Shown in pieces: positions 8,540-14,388 of a DNA stretch of 14,388 nucleotides. The stretch lies in contig NVSL01000017.1 of the NCBI GenBank assembly GCA_002401215.1, positions 13,721-28,108 of the forward strand, in the 5' to 3' direction. The notes beneath the pieces were generated by a model. That model did not search any database. It was not told the origin of the DNA and was given only the letters and a program-made list of their open reading frames with translations. Numbering within the stretch: position 1 is the first letter of the stretch; each line of letters starts with the position of its first letter. The DNA comes from Flavobacteriaceae bacterium (lineage in GTDB: Bacteria > Bacteroidota > Bacteroidia > Flavobacteriales > Flavobacteriaceae). The position numbers and the translations under genes are program-made.

Positions 8540-8697
8540 TGATTATTTTTTTTGATTATCGCTAAATATTGGAGGTTTGAAGAGTTGCTATTCAGAGTTT
8601 TAATTATTATATAAATAAAAGTTAATTAGTAATCTCAAATGATTTATCTAATGGCTTTTTGTTATGTTAGCAGAATTAGAAATTTAAATTACTAAAT

Positions 8698-9768
8698 ATG
8701 ATACCTTTAAAAATAGACTATAAAAAAATACTCCTATTTAGTTTTACCCTTTTTTCTATTTGTATGCATTCACAAACAACATTATATTTTAAAGATACAA
8801 TAAGCAACAAACCATCGTCATATATAATGGTTTTAAATGAAGACAAAGAAATAATTGGCACTTCAAATGAGTTTGGTAAAATTCATTTTGATGATAATGT
8901 TAACTTGACTAATAAACTATTTTTAGAAAGTATTTTTTATGAAAAGAAAGTAGTATTAAAAAAAGAGATCAAGAATAATACAACGATTTTACTCAACCCT
9001 TTGGTAAATTTATTAGATGAAGTTGAGATTGAAAACAAAAAGAGATATCCTGTTTTAACAGTCTATTATCGAATCTATAATACAGTTGATGGTGTATTAA
9101 ATTCTTTCTTTGATTATGAGATAAAGTATGTAATTAAAAAGAATTCAACACAAAGAATAGTGCTTAATAATAGAATATTGGATACAATATCAAATGAAAA
9201 TTATAAAAAGGATAAACGTCCTTTTTGGAGAGATAAGTTGAAAAACAAACCTGTATTTGAAACGTTGAATTCAAATTACCATTTAATAAATGACGAAAAA
9301 AAGGGGGTTATTGGTATTGTGGATAAAAAAACAAAGGAAGGATACGGAACGATTAAGATAGAGTTAAACAGCAATAATAAAAGGAATATAATAATAGACT
9401 TTGAAAGGAAGTCTGAAAATTCAATTGGAATTTACAGAGAAGAATATAACAACAGTAATTTGTTAAAAACAACCTTTAAAGATTTAAGGTATAGGAGTGA
9501 AATATTTATCCGAAAAGTTACTCCTTTATATATAAAATATGACCCGCTTTTAAAAGGCAAAAAAGAAATGTTTAATAAAAGAGAGTTTTTCATACAAAGT
9601 GTTGAATATATTACAAAAGAAGAATATAAAAAAATAATGAGGCTAGGTTATAAAGATGTTTCTGTTTCACATTACACAAAAGAATTCTGGAAAAACTTAG
9701 AGAACTTTACTCCTTTAGATACTCTAATTGAAAAACAGTTAAATACTATTTTAGTGGAGAGAAAGTAA
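8698..9768 (+). CDS. Secreted protein of unknown function with possible carboxypeptidase-regulatory-like N-terminus
   Basis: I do not recognise this 356-residue protein. It begins with a hydrophobic signal-peptide-like segment (about 8-25, ending MHSQ), so export from the cytoplasm is likely. Residues about 27-100 have the pattern of a regulatory-like beta-sandwich (KDTISNKPSSYIMVLN, GTSNEFGKIHF, then LLDEVEI), the arrangement that starts many Bacteroidetes outer-membrane proteins, including the DUF5686 protein in this window, though here it is divergent. The following TVYYRIYNTVDGVLNSFFDYEIKY region recalls the part that comes after that domain in DUF5686-like proteins, but there is no beta-barrel and the protein ends soon after. 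It is Lys/Asn/Ile-rich and very AT-rich, as recently acquired or fast-evolving genes often are. A weak -7-like TATGTTAG lies at 8663-8670. The next gene starts 27 bases downstream and may be co-transcribed. Confidence 0.75.
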   Translation: MIPLKIDYKKILLFSFTLFSICMHSQTTLYFKDTISNKPSSYIMVLNEDKEIIGTSNEFGKIHFDDNVNLTNKLFLESIFYEKKVVLKKEIKNNTTILLNPLVNLLDEVEIENKKRYPVLTVYYRIYNTVDGVLNSFFDYEIKYVIKKNSTQRIVLNNRILDTISNENYKKDKRPFWRDKLKNKPVFETLNSNYHLINDEKKGVIGIVDKKTKEGYGTIKIELNSNNKRNIIIDFERKSENSIGIYREEYNNSNLLKTTFKDLRYRSEIFIRKVTPLYIKYDPLLKGKKEMFNKREFFIQSVEYITKEEYKKIMRLGYKDVSVSHYTKEFWKNLENFTPLDTLIEKQLNTILVERK

Positions 9769-9783
9769 CACGTTATAATTTCC

Positions 9784-9791
9784 TAAATTTG
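9784..9791 (+). promoter_or_regulatory. -7 box directly before the spondin-domain lipoprotein gene
   Basis: TAAATTTG fits TAnnTTTG and ends four bases before the ATG at 9796, so any transcript from it would be essentially leaderless. No -33 element stands out in the expected interval, which falls over the end of the upstream gene. The same four-base spacing occurs before the GTG of fic. Confidence 0.4.
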
Positions 9792-9795
9792 AATT

Positions 9796-10461
9796 ATGAA
9801 AAAAATATTCTTATTCCTTTTTATATCAAGCCTCATTTCTTGTGATAGTGACAATCCTGAAGAAATTATTCCAATCGACCAAACTGCTATTTACAAAATT
9901 ATTTTTGATGCTAATTGGACTGCACAAACACGCCCAACAAATTATCCTGCAAATGCTCATTTTTCTTTGATGGTTGGCGTTACTCACAACGAACAAAACA
10001 TATTATTTACAAAAGGATTGTTGGCATCCGCAGGAATTGAATCCATGGCAGAAACGGGTGCGACAGAAATTTTGACATCAGAAATTGATGCAAAAATAGT
10101 GAGCAGCAAAGCGCTAGAATATAAGATTGGGAATATTATTAATGGAGATGGAATTGACGAAATTACTCTAAATGCTTCGGTAGATTTCCCGCTTTTTAGT
10201 TGGGTTACGATGTTGGCTCCGAGTCCAGATTGGTTTGTGGCGAATTCGAATATCCCGTTGATTGTCAATAATGTTTGGGTAGAACAAATTGAGTTGGACG
10301 TTGTTTTGTTTGATGCAGGAACAGATTCTGGAACCGACTTTACATCACCCAATGATTTCACCAACTTTAAAGAACCTATTTTTTTAATTTCTGAACCACC
10401 TTTAGGGAATGGTTTGACTGTGAATCTAGCAGTTGGGAAAATTAGTATTACCAAACAATAG
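9796..10461 (+). CDS. Spondin-domain lipoprotein
   Basis: Predicted 221-residue lipoprotein. The N-terminus MKKIFLFLFISSLISC is a type II signal peptide with lipobox LISC; Cys16 would be lipidated. The acidic stretch after it (DSDNPEE) resembles the export signal of surface lipoproteins described in Bacteroidetes, so it may face outward (inference). The rest fits a Spondin_N domain: YKIIFDANWT near 33-42, then the NYPANAHFSLMVGVTHN segment, LASAGIESMAETG and a C-terminal beta-rich section. In animals this fold binds matrix components; bacterial versions are poorly characterised and calcium binding or adhesion is only conjecture. It may be read with the preceding secreted protein (27-base gap) or from its own -7 box. 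A strong palindrome begins 21 bases after the stop. Confidence 0.85.
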   Translation: MKKIFLFLFISSLISCDSDNPEEIIPIDQTAIYKIIFDANWTAQTRPTNYPANAHFSLMVGVTHNEQNILFTKGLLASAGIESMAETGATEILTSEIDAKIVSSKALEYKIGNIINGDGIDEITLNASVDFPLFSWVTMLAPSPDWFVANSNIPLIVNNVWVEQIELDVVLFDAGTDSGTDFTSPNDFTNFKEPIFLISEPPLGNGLTVNLAVGKISITKQ

Positions 10462-10482
10462 ATAAAATAGATTCTTCTTTCT

Positions 10483-10509
10483 CCTGCAAGGTTTTGGAAA
10501 CCTTGTAGG
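10483..10509. repeat. Strong intergenic palindrome (REP-like hairpin)
   Basis: A 12-base-pair hairpin: CCTGCAAGGTTT at 10483-10494 pairs with AAACCTTGTAGG at 10498-10509 (one G-U pair) around a 3-base loop. No U tract follows, so it is a poor intrinsic terminator, although it lies where a terminator for the spondin gene would be. Its right arm (AACCTTGTAGGTATT, from 10499) is imperfectly repeated at 10519-10533 (AACCTTTCTAGGTAA). Palindromes of this AAGGTTT/AAACCTT type recur between genes in Flavobacteriaceae as far as I recall, so it may be one copy of a dispersed family. Confidence 0.6.
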
Positions 10510-10556
10510 TATTTGTTAACCTTTCTAGGTAATAATTGTGGTGTTCAGTTGAAAAT

Positions 10557-10640
10557 ATGAAAGCATTAAATCGATTTAGTAATATTATTTACCTAATATT
10601 TTTTCTTTTTATAATTTCAGTTTTATATATTGCTTCTTGA
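10557..10640 (+). CDS. Possible 27-residue membrane peptide
   Basis: A short open frame, ATG at 10557 to TGA at 10640, with the peptide beginning MKALNRFSN and continuing as one hydrophobic helix (IIYLIFFLFIISVLYIA). The positive N-terminus followed by a single helix fits a small membrane protein, but AT-rich DNA readily gives such frames by chance. No good promoter or ribosome-binding site is visible. It could also be the broken start of a longer gene. Confidence 0.2.
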   Translation: MKALNRFSNIIYLIFFLFIISVLYIAS

Positions 10641-10651
10641 AATTCAACTAA

Positions 10652-10730
10652 CTTTGGTGTTGGTGGAAAGTTGCTCCTGCACTTTCCTGTGATAAGATCA
10701 TAGCCCAACCCATTGCCATTATTGCATGAG
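10652..10730. other. GC-richer island with inverted repeat, unassigned
   Basis: By my count about 46% G+C over 79 bases, against clearly lower values on both sides. It contains a perfect 7-base inverted repeat, GGAAAGT at 10665-10671 and ACTTTCC at 10681-10687 with a 9-base loop. A complementary GTTGG/CCAAC pair around it could extend a structure. On the minus strand it is the core of a 50-codon frame (10741 down to 10589) containing NGLGYDLITGKC. It could be a structured RNA, a dispersed repeat or a gene remnant; the sequence alone does not decide. Confidence 0.35.
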
Positions 10731-10753
10731 AAAATTAACATAAAATTAAAAAT

Positions 10754-10873
10754 ATGACTTTTTTAGAAATTACATTATCAAACAGAACAATGATGATTCT
10801 GGGTGCTGTATTAATGATTGTAATTGTATTTGTTGTAACAAAACGTTTGAATATCAAAATGAAAAAACAATGA
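10754..10873 (+). CDS. Small single-helix membrane protein, 39 residues
   Basis: An open frame too short for ordinary gene callers. ATG at 10754 follows an A/T-rich leader (AAAATTAAAAAT), normal for Bacteroidetes starts. The peptide has a polar N-terminus (MTFLEITLSNRT), one hydrophobic helix at about 13-28 (MMILGAVLMIVIVFVV) and a basic tail (TKRLNIKMKKQ), so a single-pass topology with the tail in the cytoplasm is likely by the positive-inside rule. Its composition is balanced and the positive-inside pattern is clean, which makes it more convincing than the 27-residue frame upstream. It ends 96 bases before the membrane-anchored MutS-like gene on the same strand and could share its transcript. 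No family is recognised and function is unknown. Confidence 0.4.
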   Translation: MTFLEITLSNRTMMILGAVLMIVIVFVVTKRLNIKMKKQ

Positions 10874-10969
10874 GCCAAAAGCCAATAGCATATAAAATTC
10901 ATTGCTTTTAAACATGCAAAAACCTTATACAAATAAGTTGTCCTAAATTAGAAAAAACTCATAAAAACG

Positions 10970-12619
10970 ATGAATTGGATTTTAGGAATAATTTTTATTT
11001 TGGTTCTTTTTTTATTAATTAATAATTATTTCAGAAAAAAAAGGTTTAAAAAATTAAAAGTAAATCTTCTTAAAAATTGGGGAAAACAGAAAGAAAACGA
11101 ATATTTTAATTTTCACATAATTAAACAATACTTTGAAAATAATCAGCATAAAGCTAAATCATATCATCGAATTTCTGAGAGAACAAGTATAGATTTAGAT
11201 ATTGATGAACTTTTCAAATTTATTGATCGTACTTCTTCAAAAATTGGACAACAATATCTATACTTCAAAATAAGAACAATAGAAACGGTTGAAAAATTAA
11301 AACAGTTCACTTTATTAAGTAAACTGTTTTTAAAAAATGAAAAATTAAGACTCAATATTCAATTGATTTTATCAAAATTGAATTCTAACAACTCTTATGA
11401 TTTAGAAAAACTCATAAATGAGAAACCTGTTGAAAAACCTAAATATTTAAGATTAATTTATGCTTCATCTTTTATTTCTATTTTATTAGTAATTCTAACT
11501 TTTATCAACCCCATATTTGCACTTTTCTTACTCCCTATTTTTTGTATAAATATAATTTTTCATTACAAAAACAAAGAGAACGTAACTTATTATATTAGTG
11601 CTGTAAATCAACTTTCAAAAGCATTAAAAGTAGGAAAAGAACTTTCAGCTTTTAGCGAAATAAAACAACATTTTTCTGATTTTTCATTTCTAAAAAAAAT
11701 AAGCTCTATTAAAACAAAAACTGAGTTTATTGGGTTTGAAAATCATTTAGTAAATGAATACGCTTTACCTTTTTGGTTAATAATTGAGTTGATAAAAATT
11801 CAATTTATGATTGAATATATTATCTTTTATAATTTTGTTAACGCCATAACGAAAGAAAAAGAGAATATTGATAAACTATTTCAATTTATTGGAGAAATTG
11901 ATTCAGCCCTTTCCGTAGCCTCATTAAAATCAGATAAACTACAACATTGCGAACCTAATTTTATATCTGGTAAACATATATCAACAAAAGAAATTACGCA
12001 TCCATTAATCCAAAATTGCATTGCAAACGATATTAACCTTCAAAACAAAAGTCTTTTATTAACTGGATCTAATATGTCTGGAAAAACAACATTTATTAGA
12101 ACTATAGCAATAAATTCTATTTTGGCTCAAACATTAAATATTTGTTTTGCAAAAGAATATTCAGCTCCTTTTTTAAAGGTTTACACCTCTGTTAGAATAA
12201 CAGATAACCTACTTGACGACACAAGTTATTACTTAAAGGAAGTGTTGACAATTAAAGAGCTAATTGAAGCTTCAAAAGGTGAAAATCCTTGTTTATTTGT
12301 ACTTGATGAAATTTTTAAGGGGACAAATACTATTGAACGTGTATCTGGAGGAAAAGCAATTCTATCATTTTTAAACAGCAAAAATCATATAATTTTAGTT
12401 TCAACTCACGATATTGAATTAACTGAGTTACTTGTAAATAAAGATTATGAATTACACCATTTTAGTGAAAATATAGAAAATCAGGAATTGTTTTTTGACC
12501 ATAAATTAAAACTAGGAAAATTAAAGACTCGAAATGCAATCAAAATTTTGGAATTATATAAATATCCCACTGAAATTATAACTGATGCAAGAAAGACAGA
12601 GCAAAATAATTTTAGCTAA
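10970..12619 (+). CDS. Membrane-anchored MutS-family ATPase
   Basis: Predicted 549-residue protein with a MutS C-terminal ATPase (domain V) joined to a helical section and membrane anchors. One TM helix lies at about 3-19, followed by a strongly basic stretch (FRKKRFKKLK), and a hydrophobic hairpin at about 163-197. The ATPase has Walker A GSNMSGKTT at 366-374, Walker B and signature CLFVLDEIFKGTNT near 441-454, and the H-loop His480 in STHD, so it should bind and hydrolyse ATP as a dimer. It lacks the mismatch-binding N-terminal domain I and connector of true MutS, so mismatch repair is unlikely. Related MutS-like proteins with membrane helices are widespread and uncharacterised in Bacteroidetes. 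A -7-like TAAATTAG (10944-10951) precedes it. It converges with an XRE regulator gene, and no clear terminator lies between them. Confidence 0.88.
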   Translation: MNWILGIIFILVLFLLINNYFRKKRFKKLKVNLLKNWGKQKENEYFNFHIIKQYFENNQHKAKSYHRISERTSIDLDIDELFKFIDRTSSKIGQQYLYFKIRTIETVEKLKQFTLLSKLFLKNEKLRLNIQLILSKLNSNNSYDLEKLINEKPVEKPKYLRLIYASSFISILLVILTFINPIFALFLLPIFCINIIFHYKNKENVTYYISAVNQLSKALKVGKELSAFSEIKQHFSDFSFLKKISSIKTKTEFIGFENHLVNEYALPFWLIIELIKIQFMIEYIIFYNFVNAITKEKENIDKLFQFIGEIDSALSVASLKSDKLQHCEPNFISGKHISTKEITHPLIQNCIANDINLQNKSLLLTGSNMSGKTTFIRTIAINSILAQTLNICFAKEYSAPFLKVYTSVRITDNLLDDTSYYLKEVLTIKELIEASKGENPCLFVLDEIFKGTNTIERVSGGKAILSFLNSKNHIILVSTHDIELTELLVNKDYELHHFSENIENQELFFDHKLKLGKLKTRNAIKILELYKYPTEIITDARKTEQNNFS

Positions 12620-12713
12620 CTTAAAATGCGTATAATTTTATGCTTAAATTTAAATAAAAATTGAACAGATAAACATATTTCCTTTTAAATTTCATTGACC
12701 TAATTAAATGCAC

Positions 12714-13172
12714 TTACTTCTTTTTAAATTTCTTATTAATTATTTTCCTTTTCCACTCATCTCCAAAAAAATCAAAGGTATTAAGAGAATAGATACCTAT
12801 TATTACAGCCCAAGAAAATAGAATCCATAAAAATATGACCCAATTAGATGATTCATTTACTGCGATAATAAAAGGAAACACCAAACTCAATATAGCAATT
12901 GCTATAAGTTTATAAAACCCTTTCAAATTTTGAACATACTCTTCTTCTTTTCTGATTTGTTCCATTTCCGCCTTTTTATCAGAATCAGCAATGTTAATTT
13001 CAAAGACTGCTGCCAAAGATTTCAATGTTTCTAAACCTGCATTTTCTCCATTTTCAATTCGTTGAATAGTACGTATACTTAACCCACTCAATTCTGCCAA
13101 TTGATCTTGTGACCAATGACGTTCCAATCTCATTTTTTTAATATCTCTTATATTAATTACACTCTGATCCAT
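12714..13172 (-). CDS. XRE-family HTH regulator with 2TM membrane domain
   Basis: A 152-residue protein joining a DNA-binding domain to a membrane domain. Residues about 8-62 are a canonical XRE/Cro-C1 helix-turn-helix: IKKMRLERHWSQDQLAELSG, then LSIRTIQRIENG with the typical RIENGE turn. A charged linker (KKAEMEQIRKEEEYVQNL, 66-83) may form a coil and dimerise the protein. TM helices lie at about 88-105 and 110-128, ending in DEWKRKIINKKFKKK; this matches the 2TM domain seen in many Flavobacteria, where both termini face the cytoplasm. The sequence implies a transcription factor held at the inner membrane, perhaps sensing envelope state (inference). ATG 13172 is preferred because it keeps the whole first helix. 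An inverted repeat overlapping a -7-like box just upstream suggests autoregulation. Confidence 0.88.
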   Translation of the reverse strand: MDQSVINIRDIKKMRLERHWSQDQLAELSGLSIRTIQRIENGENAGLETLKSLAAVFEINIADSDKKAEMEQIRKEEEYVQNLKGFYKLIAIAILSLVFPFIIAVNESSNWVIFLWILFSWAVIIGIYSLNTFDFFGDEWKRKIINKKFKKK

Positions 13173-13176
13173 TATT

Positions 13177-13211
13177 TTATCTTTTTAATAATATTGATTG
13201 AGTAAAGATAA
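13177..13211 (-). promoter_or_regulatory. Promoter and inverted repeat before the XRE-2TM gene
   Basis: An 8-base inverted repeat, TTATCTTT at 13177-13184 and AAAGATAA at 13204-13211, with a 19-base spacer. On the minus strand the right arm overlaps a -7-like TATCTTTA (13210-13203), one base off TAnnTTTG, about 30 bases before the XRE ATG. A repressor bound here would block that promoter, and the encoded HTH protein is the obvious candidate. The arms are A/T-rich, so chance is a real alternative. Confidence 0.35.
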
Positions 13212-13493
13212 GTATTAAACTCTCTTTGATATTGACACTAATAAGACAAGGTTATTACAGATCTACGACAGCAATATGACACTAGCTTCTCTAATATAGT
13301 AACTAAGCACAATACGGGTAATTTTTGCACAACGCGTTGGAAAATATATAATAATTTATGCTTACTTTTAAACTAAATAATAAACTCGAAAACTCTAACA
13401 AACCGATTTGCTACATCCAAAAAATCTTCTATTTTCAAGTAGACGGAATCATCATACAAAACCATTGTAAGCCATTAAAAAAACGAAATAAAA
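13212..13493. other. Intergenic stretch between divergent XRE-2TM and DUF4442 genes
   Basis: Together with the XRE promoter region this makes about 320 bases without a convincing gene. It holds a 10-base perfect palindrome CAACGCGTTG at 13330-13339, unusual for its GC content here, and a 6-base repeat TAATAA/TTATTA at 13239-13257. I find no clean TAnnTTTG promoter for DUF4442. A 66-codon frame from 13358 overlaps the next gene out of frame and looks spurious. Confidence 0.4.
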
Positions 13494-14018
13494 ATGTCTA
13501 TATATCAAAAAATAGCAAAAGTAGGTTCAAAATATATTGGAAAACATATACTATTTAAATACGCATTTAACCTTTCACCAATGTATAGAAGAAGTACGGC
13601 TAAAGTTATTAATATTTCAAAGGACTTACTTGAAGTTAGAATCAAACTTCCAATTAGTTACAAGAACAAAAACTATGTGAATTCGATTTTTGGAGGGAGT
13701 ATGTTTTCTGCAGTGGACCCAATTCCAATGGTTCAATTGATTAATCTAATTGGAGAAGATTTCGTGGTTTGGGACAAAGCAGCCAAAATTTCCTTTAAAC
13801 GACCGGCAAAAGAAACCTTATATGCTGATTTCAAATATTCGATGAATGAGCTCGAAGATATAAAAAATAAAATTACACAAGAGAACGAATTAGAATTCAT
13901 AAAAACAATATTGTTAACCAATAAAGATAAAACCATAGTTTATTGCGAAGTGCAGAAAACCATATATGTAGCTAATAAGACCTATTTTAAAGAGAAAAGA
14001 AAAAAATCAAGAATATGA
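13494..14018 (+). CDS. DUF4442 hotdog-fold protein (putative thioesterase-like)
   Basis: A 174-residue cytoplasmic protein matching DUF4442, a branch of the hotdog superfamily that includes PaaI-type acyl-CoA thioesterases. Visible family features are FNLSPMYRRSTAKV near 25-38, YKNKNYVNSIFGGSMFSAVDPI near 56-77, where the long hotdog helix carries a conserved Gly-Gly and Asp75, then VVWDKAAKISFKRPAKETLYADF (91-113), the central beta strands. The acidic residue on the hotdog helix is where related thioesterases place a catalytic Asp or Glu, so hydrolysis of an acyl-CoA or similar thioester is plausible but not shown. It starts at ATG 13494 behind an A-rich leader. Its TGA overlaps the ATG of the HAD gene by four bases (ATGA), so the two are probably translationally coupled. 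The C-terminus is basic (KEKRKKSRI). Confidence 0.85.
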   Translation: MSIYQKIAKVGSKYIGKHILFKYAFNLSPMYRRSTAKVINISKDLLEVRIKLPISYKNKNYVNSIFGGSMFSAVDPIPMVQLINLIGEDFVVWDKAAKISFKRPAKETLYADFKYSMNELEDIKNKITQENELEFIKTILLTNKDKTIVYCEVQKTIYVANKTYFKEKRKKSRI

Positions 14019-14388
14019 AATTAGATGCAATTCTATGGGACTACGATGGAACTTTAGTTAATTCGATACCTAAAAATATAGATATTACTAAACAAATACT
14101 TTCTATTGTTGCACCTCGATTAACAGGTCTAAAATCACCTAAATATCTTAAAACAGAGAAAGACTATCATATAGCAAATCATCAATCTAAGAATTGGCAA
14201 GATTTATATGTCAATTATTACGGAATGACCGAAAACGAAATGCTTAGGGCAGGAACTTTATGGACTGAGCACCAATTGAAAAACAATACGCCAGTTGAAT
14301 TGTTTTCTGAAATCAAGGAGACCATTAATCAAATAAATTTACCTCAAGGGATTTGCTCACAAAACTCATCTGAAAATATTAATCAGGT
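14015..14388 (+). CDS. HAD-superfamily hydrolase, N-terminal part (cut by window edge)
   Basis: The first 124 codons of a haloacid-dehalogenase-superfamily phosphatase, open to the right edge. Motif I is complete: LWDYDGTLVNS, with nucleophile Asp9 and acid/base Asp11. A helical cap follows (about 16-90), the C1 arrangement of phosphoglycolate-phosphatase-like enzymes. Motif II appears as GICSQNSS near 112-119, with Ser115 in the place of the usual Thr/Ser. The later motifs (Lys, paired Asp) lie beyond the window. It overlaps the DUF4442 stop by four bases, so both are likely made together from one message. Small-metabolite phosphatase activity is the family expectation; the substrate cannot be read from this fragment. 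Confidence 0.9.
   Translation, partial: MKLDAILWDYDGTLVNSIPKNIDITKQILSIVAPRLTGLKSPKYLKTEKDYHIANHQSKNWQDLYVNYYGMTENEMLRAGTLWTEHQLKNNTPVELFSEIKETINQINLPQGICSQNSSENINQ

Noticed and set aside
9984..10454. 156-codon minus-strand frame inside the spondin-domain gene
   Set aside because: It lies entirely antisense to a well-supported lipoprotein gene and shows no domain of its own.
10735..10932. 65-codon minus-strand frame across the small membrane ORF
   Set aside because: It is the antisense of a more convincing 39-codon frame; its hydrophobic Ile/Phe-rich composition is what that antisense would give, and it has no promoter or clear start context.
12620..12713. Terminator between the MutS-like and XRE genes
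   Set aside because: Only short A/T-only repeats such as TTAAATTTAA are present, with no GC-containing stem, so no hairpin terminator can be supported.
13330..13339. CAACGCGTTG palindrome as an integron attC core
   Set aside because: The flanking bases do not fit the RYYYAAC and GTTRRRY consensus, and no integrase or second site is present.
13358..13558. 66-codon plus-strand frame ahead of the DUF4442 gene
   Set aside because: It has no recognisable domain, is rich in Lys/Asn/Ile as expected of AT-rich noncoding DNA, and runs 65 bases into the DUF4442 gene in another frame.

Overview
The window is AT-rich bacterial DNA that most likely comes from a member of the Flavobacteriaceae (Bacteroidetes). 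Four things point there: several promoters carry the Bacteroidetes -7 box TAnnTTTG; a DUF5686 outer-membrane protein and an MMPL-type exporter lie downstream of pyrH-frr, an arrangement familiar from that family; many genes start behind A/T-rich leaders without a Shine-Dalgarno sequence; and there is a spondin-domain lipoprotein and an XRE regulator with a 2TM domain. Genus cannot be told from the sequence.

Layout. Positions 1-1053 (minus) hold the N-terminal three quarters of asparaginyl-tRNA synthetase, cut by the left edge. A divergently transcribed Fic AMP-transferase gene follows (about 1195-2145, plus) with an inverted repeat across its promoter. It converges on a minus-strand block and is separated from it by a bidirectional hairpin terminator. 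That block, read right to left, is pyrH (UMP kinase), frr (ribosome recycling factor), a strong intrinsic terminator, a DUF5686 outer-membrane protein and an MMPL/RND exporter. pyrH has the best promoter in the window.

From 8698 the plus strand becomes accessory in character: an unrecognised secreted protein, a spondin-domain lipoprotein, and a roughly 500-base stretch (10462-10969) with a strong palindrome, a GC-richer island and one or two possible tiny membrane proteins. Next come a membrane-anchored MutS-family ATPase (10970-12619), a convergent XRE-HTH/2TM regulator (12714-13172, minus), a 320-base gap, and a DUF4442 hotdog protein overlapping by ATGA with a HAD-family hydrolase cut by the right edge.

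How the genes fit together. pyrH and frr form a housekeeping transcription unit. DUF5686 and MMPL are probably co-transcribed envelope genes. Fic looks self-contained and possibly autoregulated through its own C-terminal DNA-binding-like region. DUF4442 and HAD are probably translationally coupled. I see no CRISPR array, insertion sequence, tRNA or rRNA. No clear new multi-gene system stands out. The best leads are the Fic promoter operator, the small-ORF/island region upstream of the membrane MutS-like gene, and the membrane-tethered XRE regulator with its own promoter repeat.
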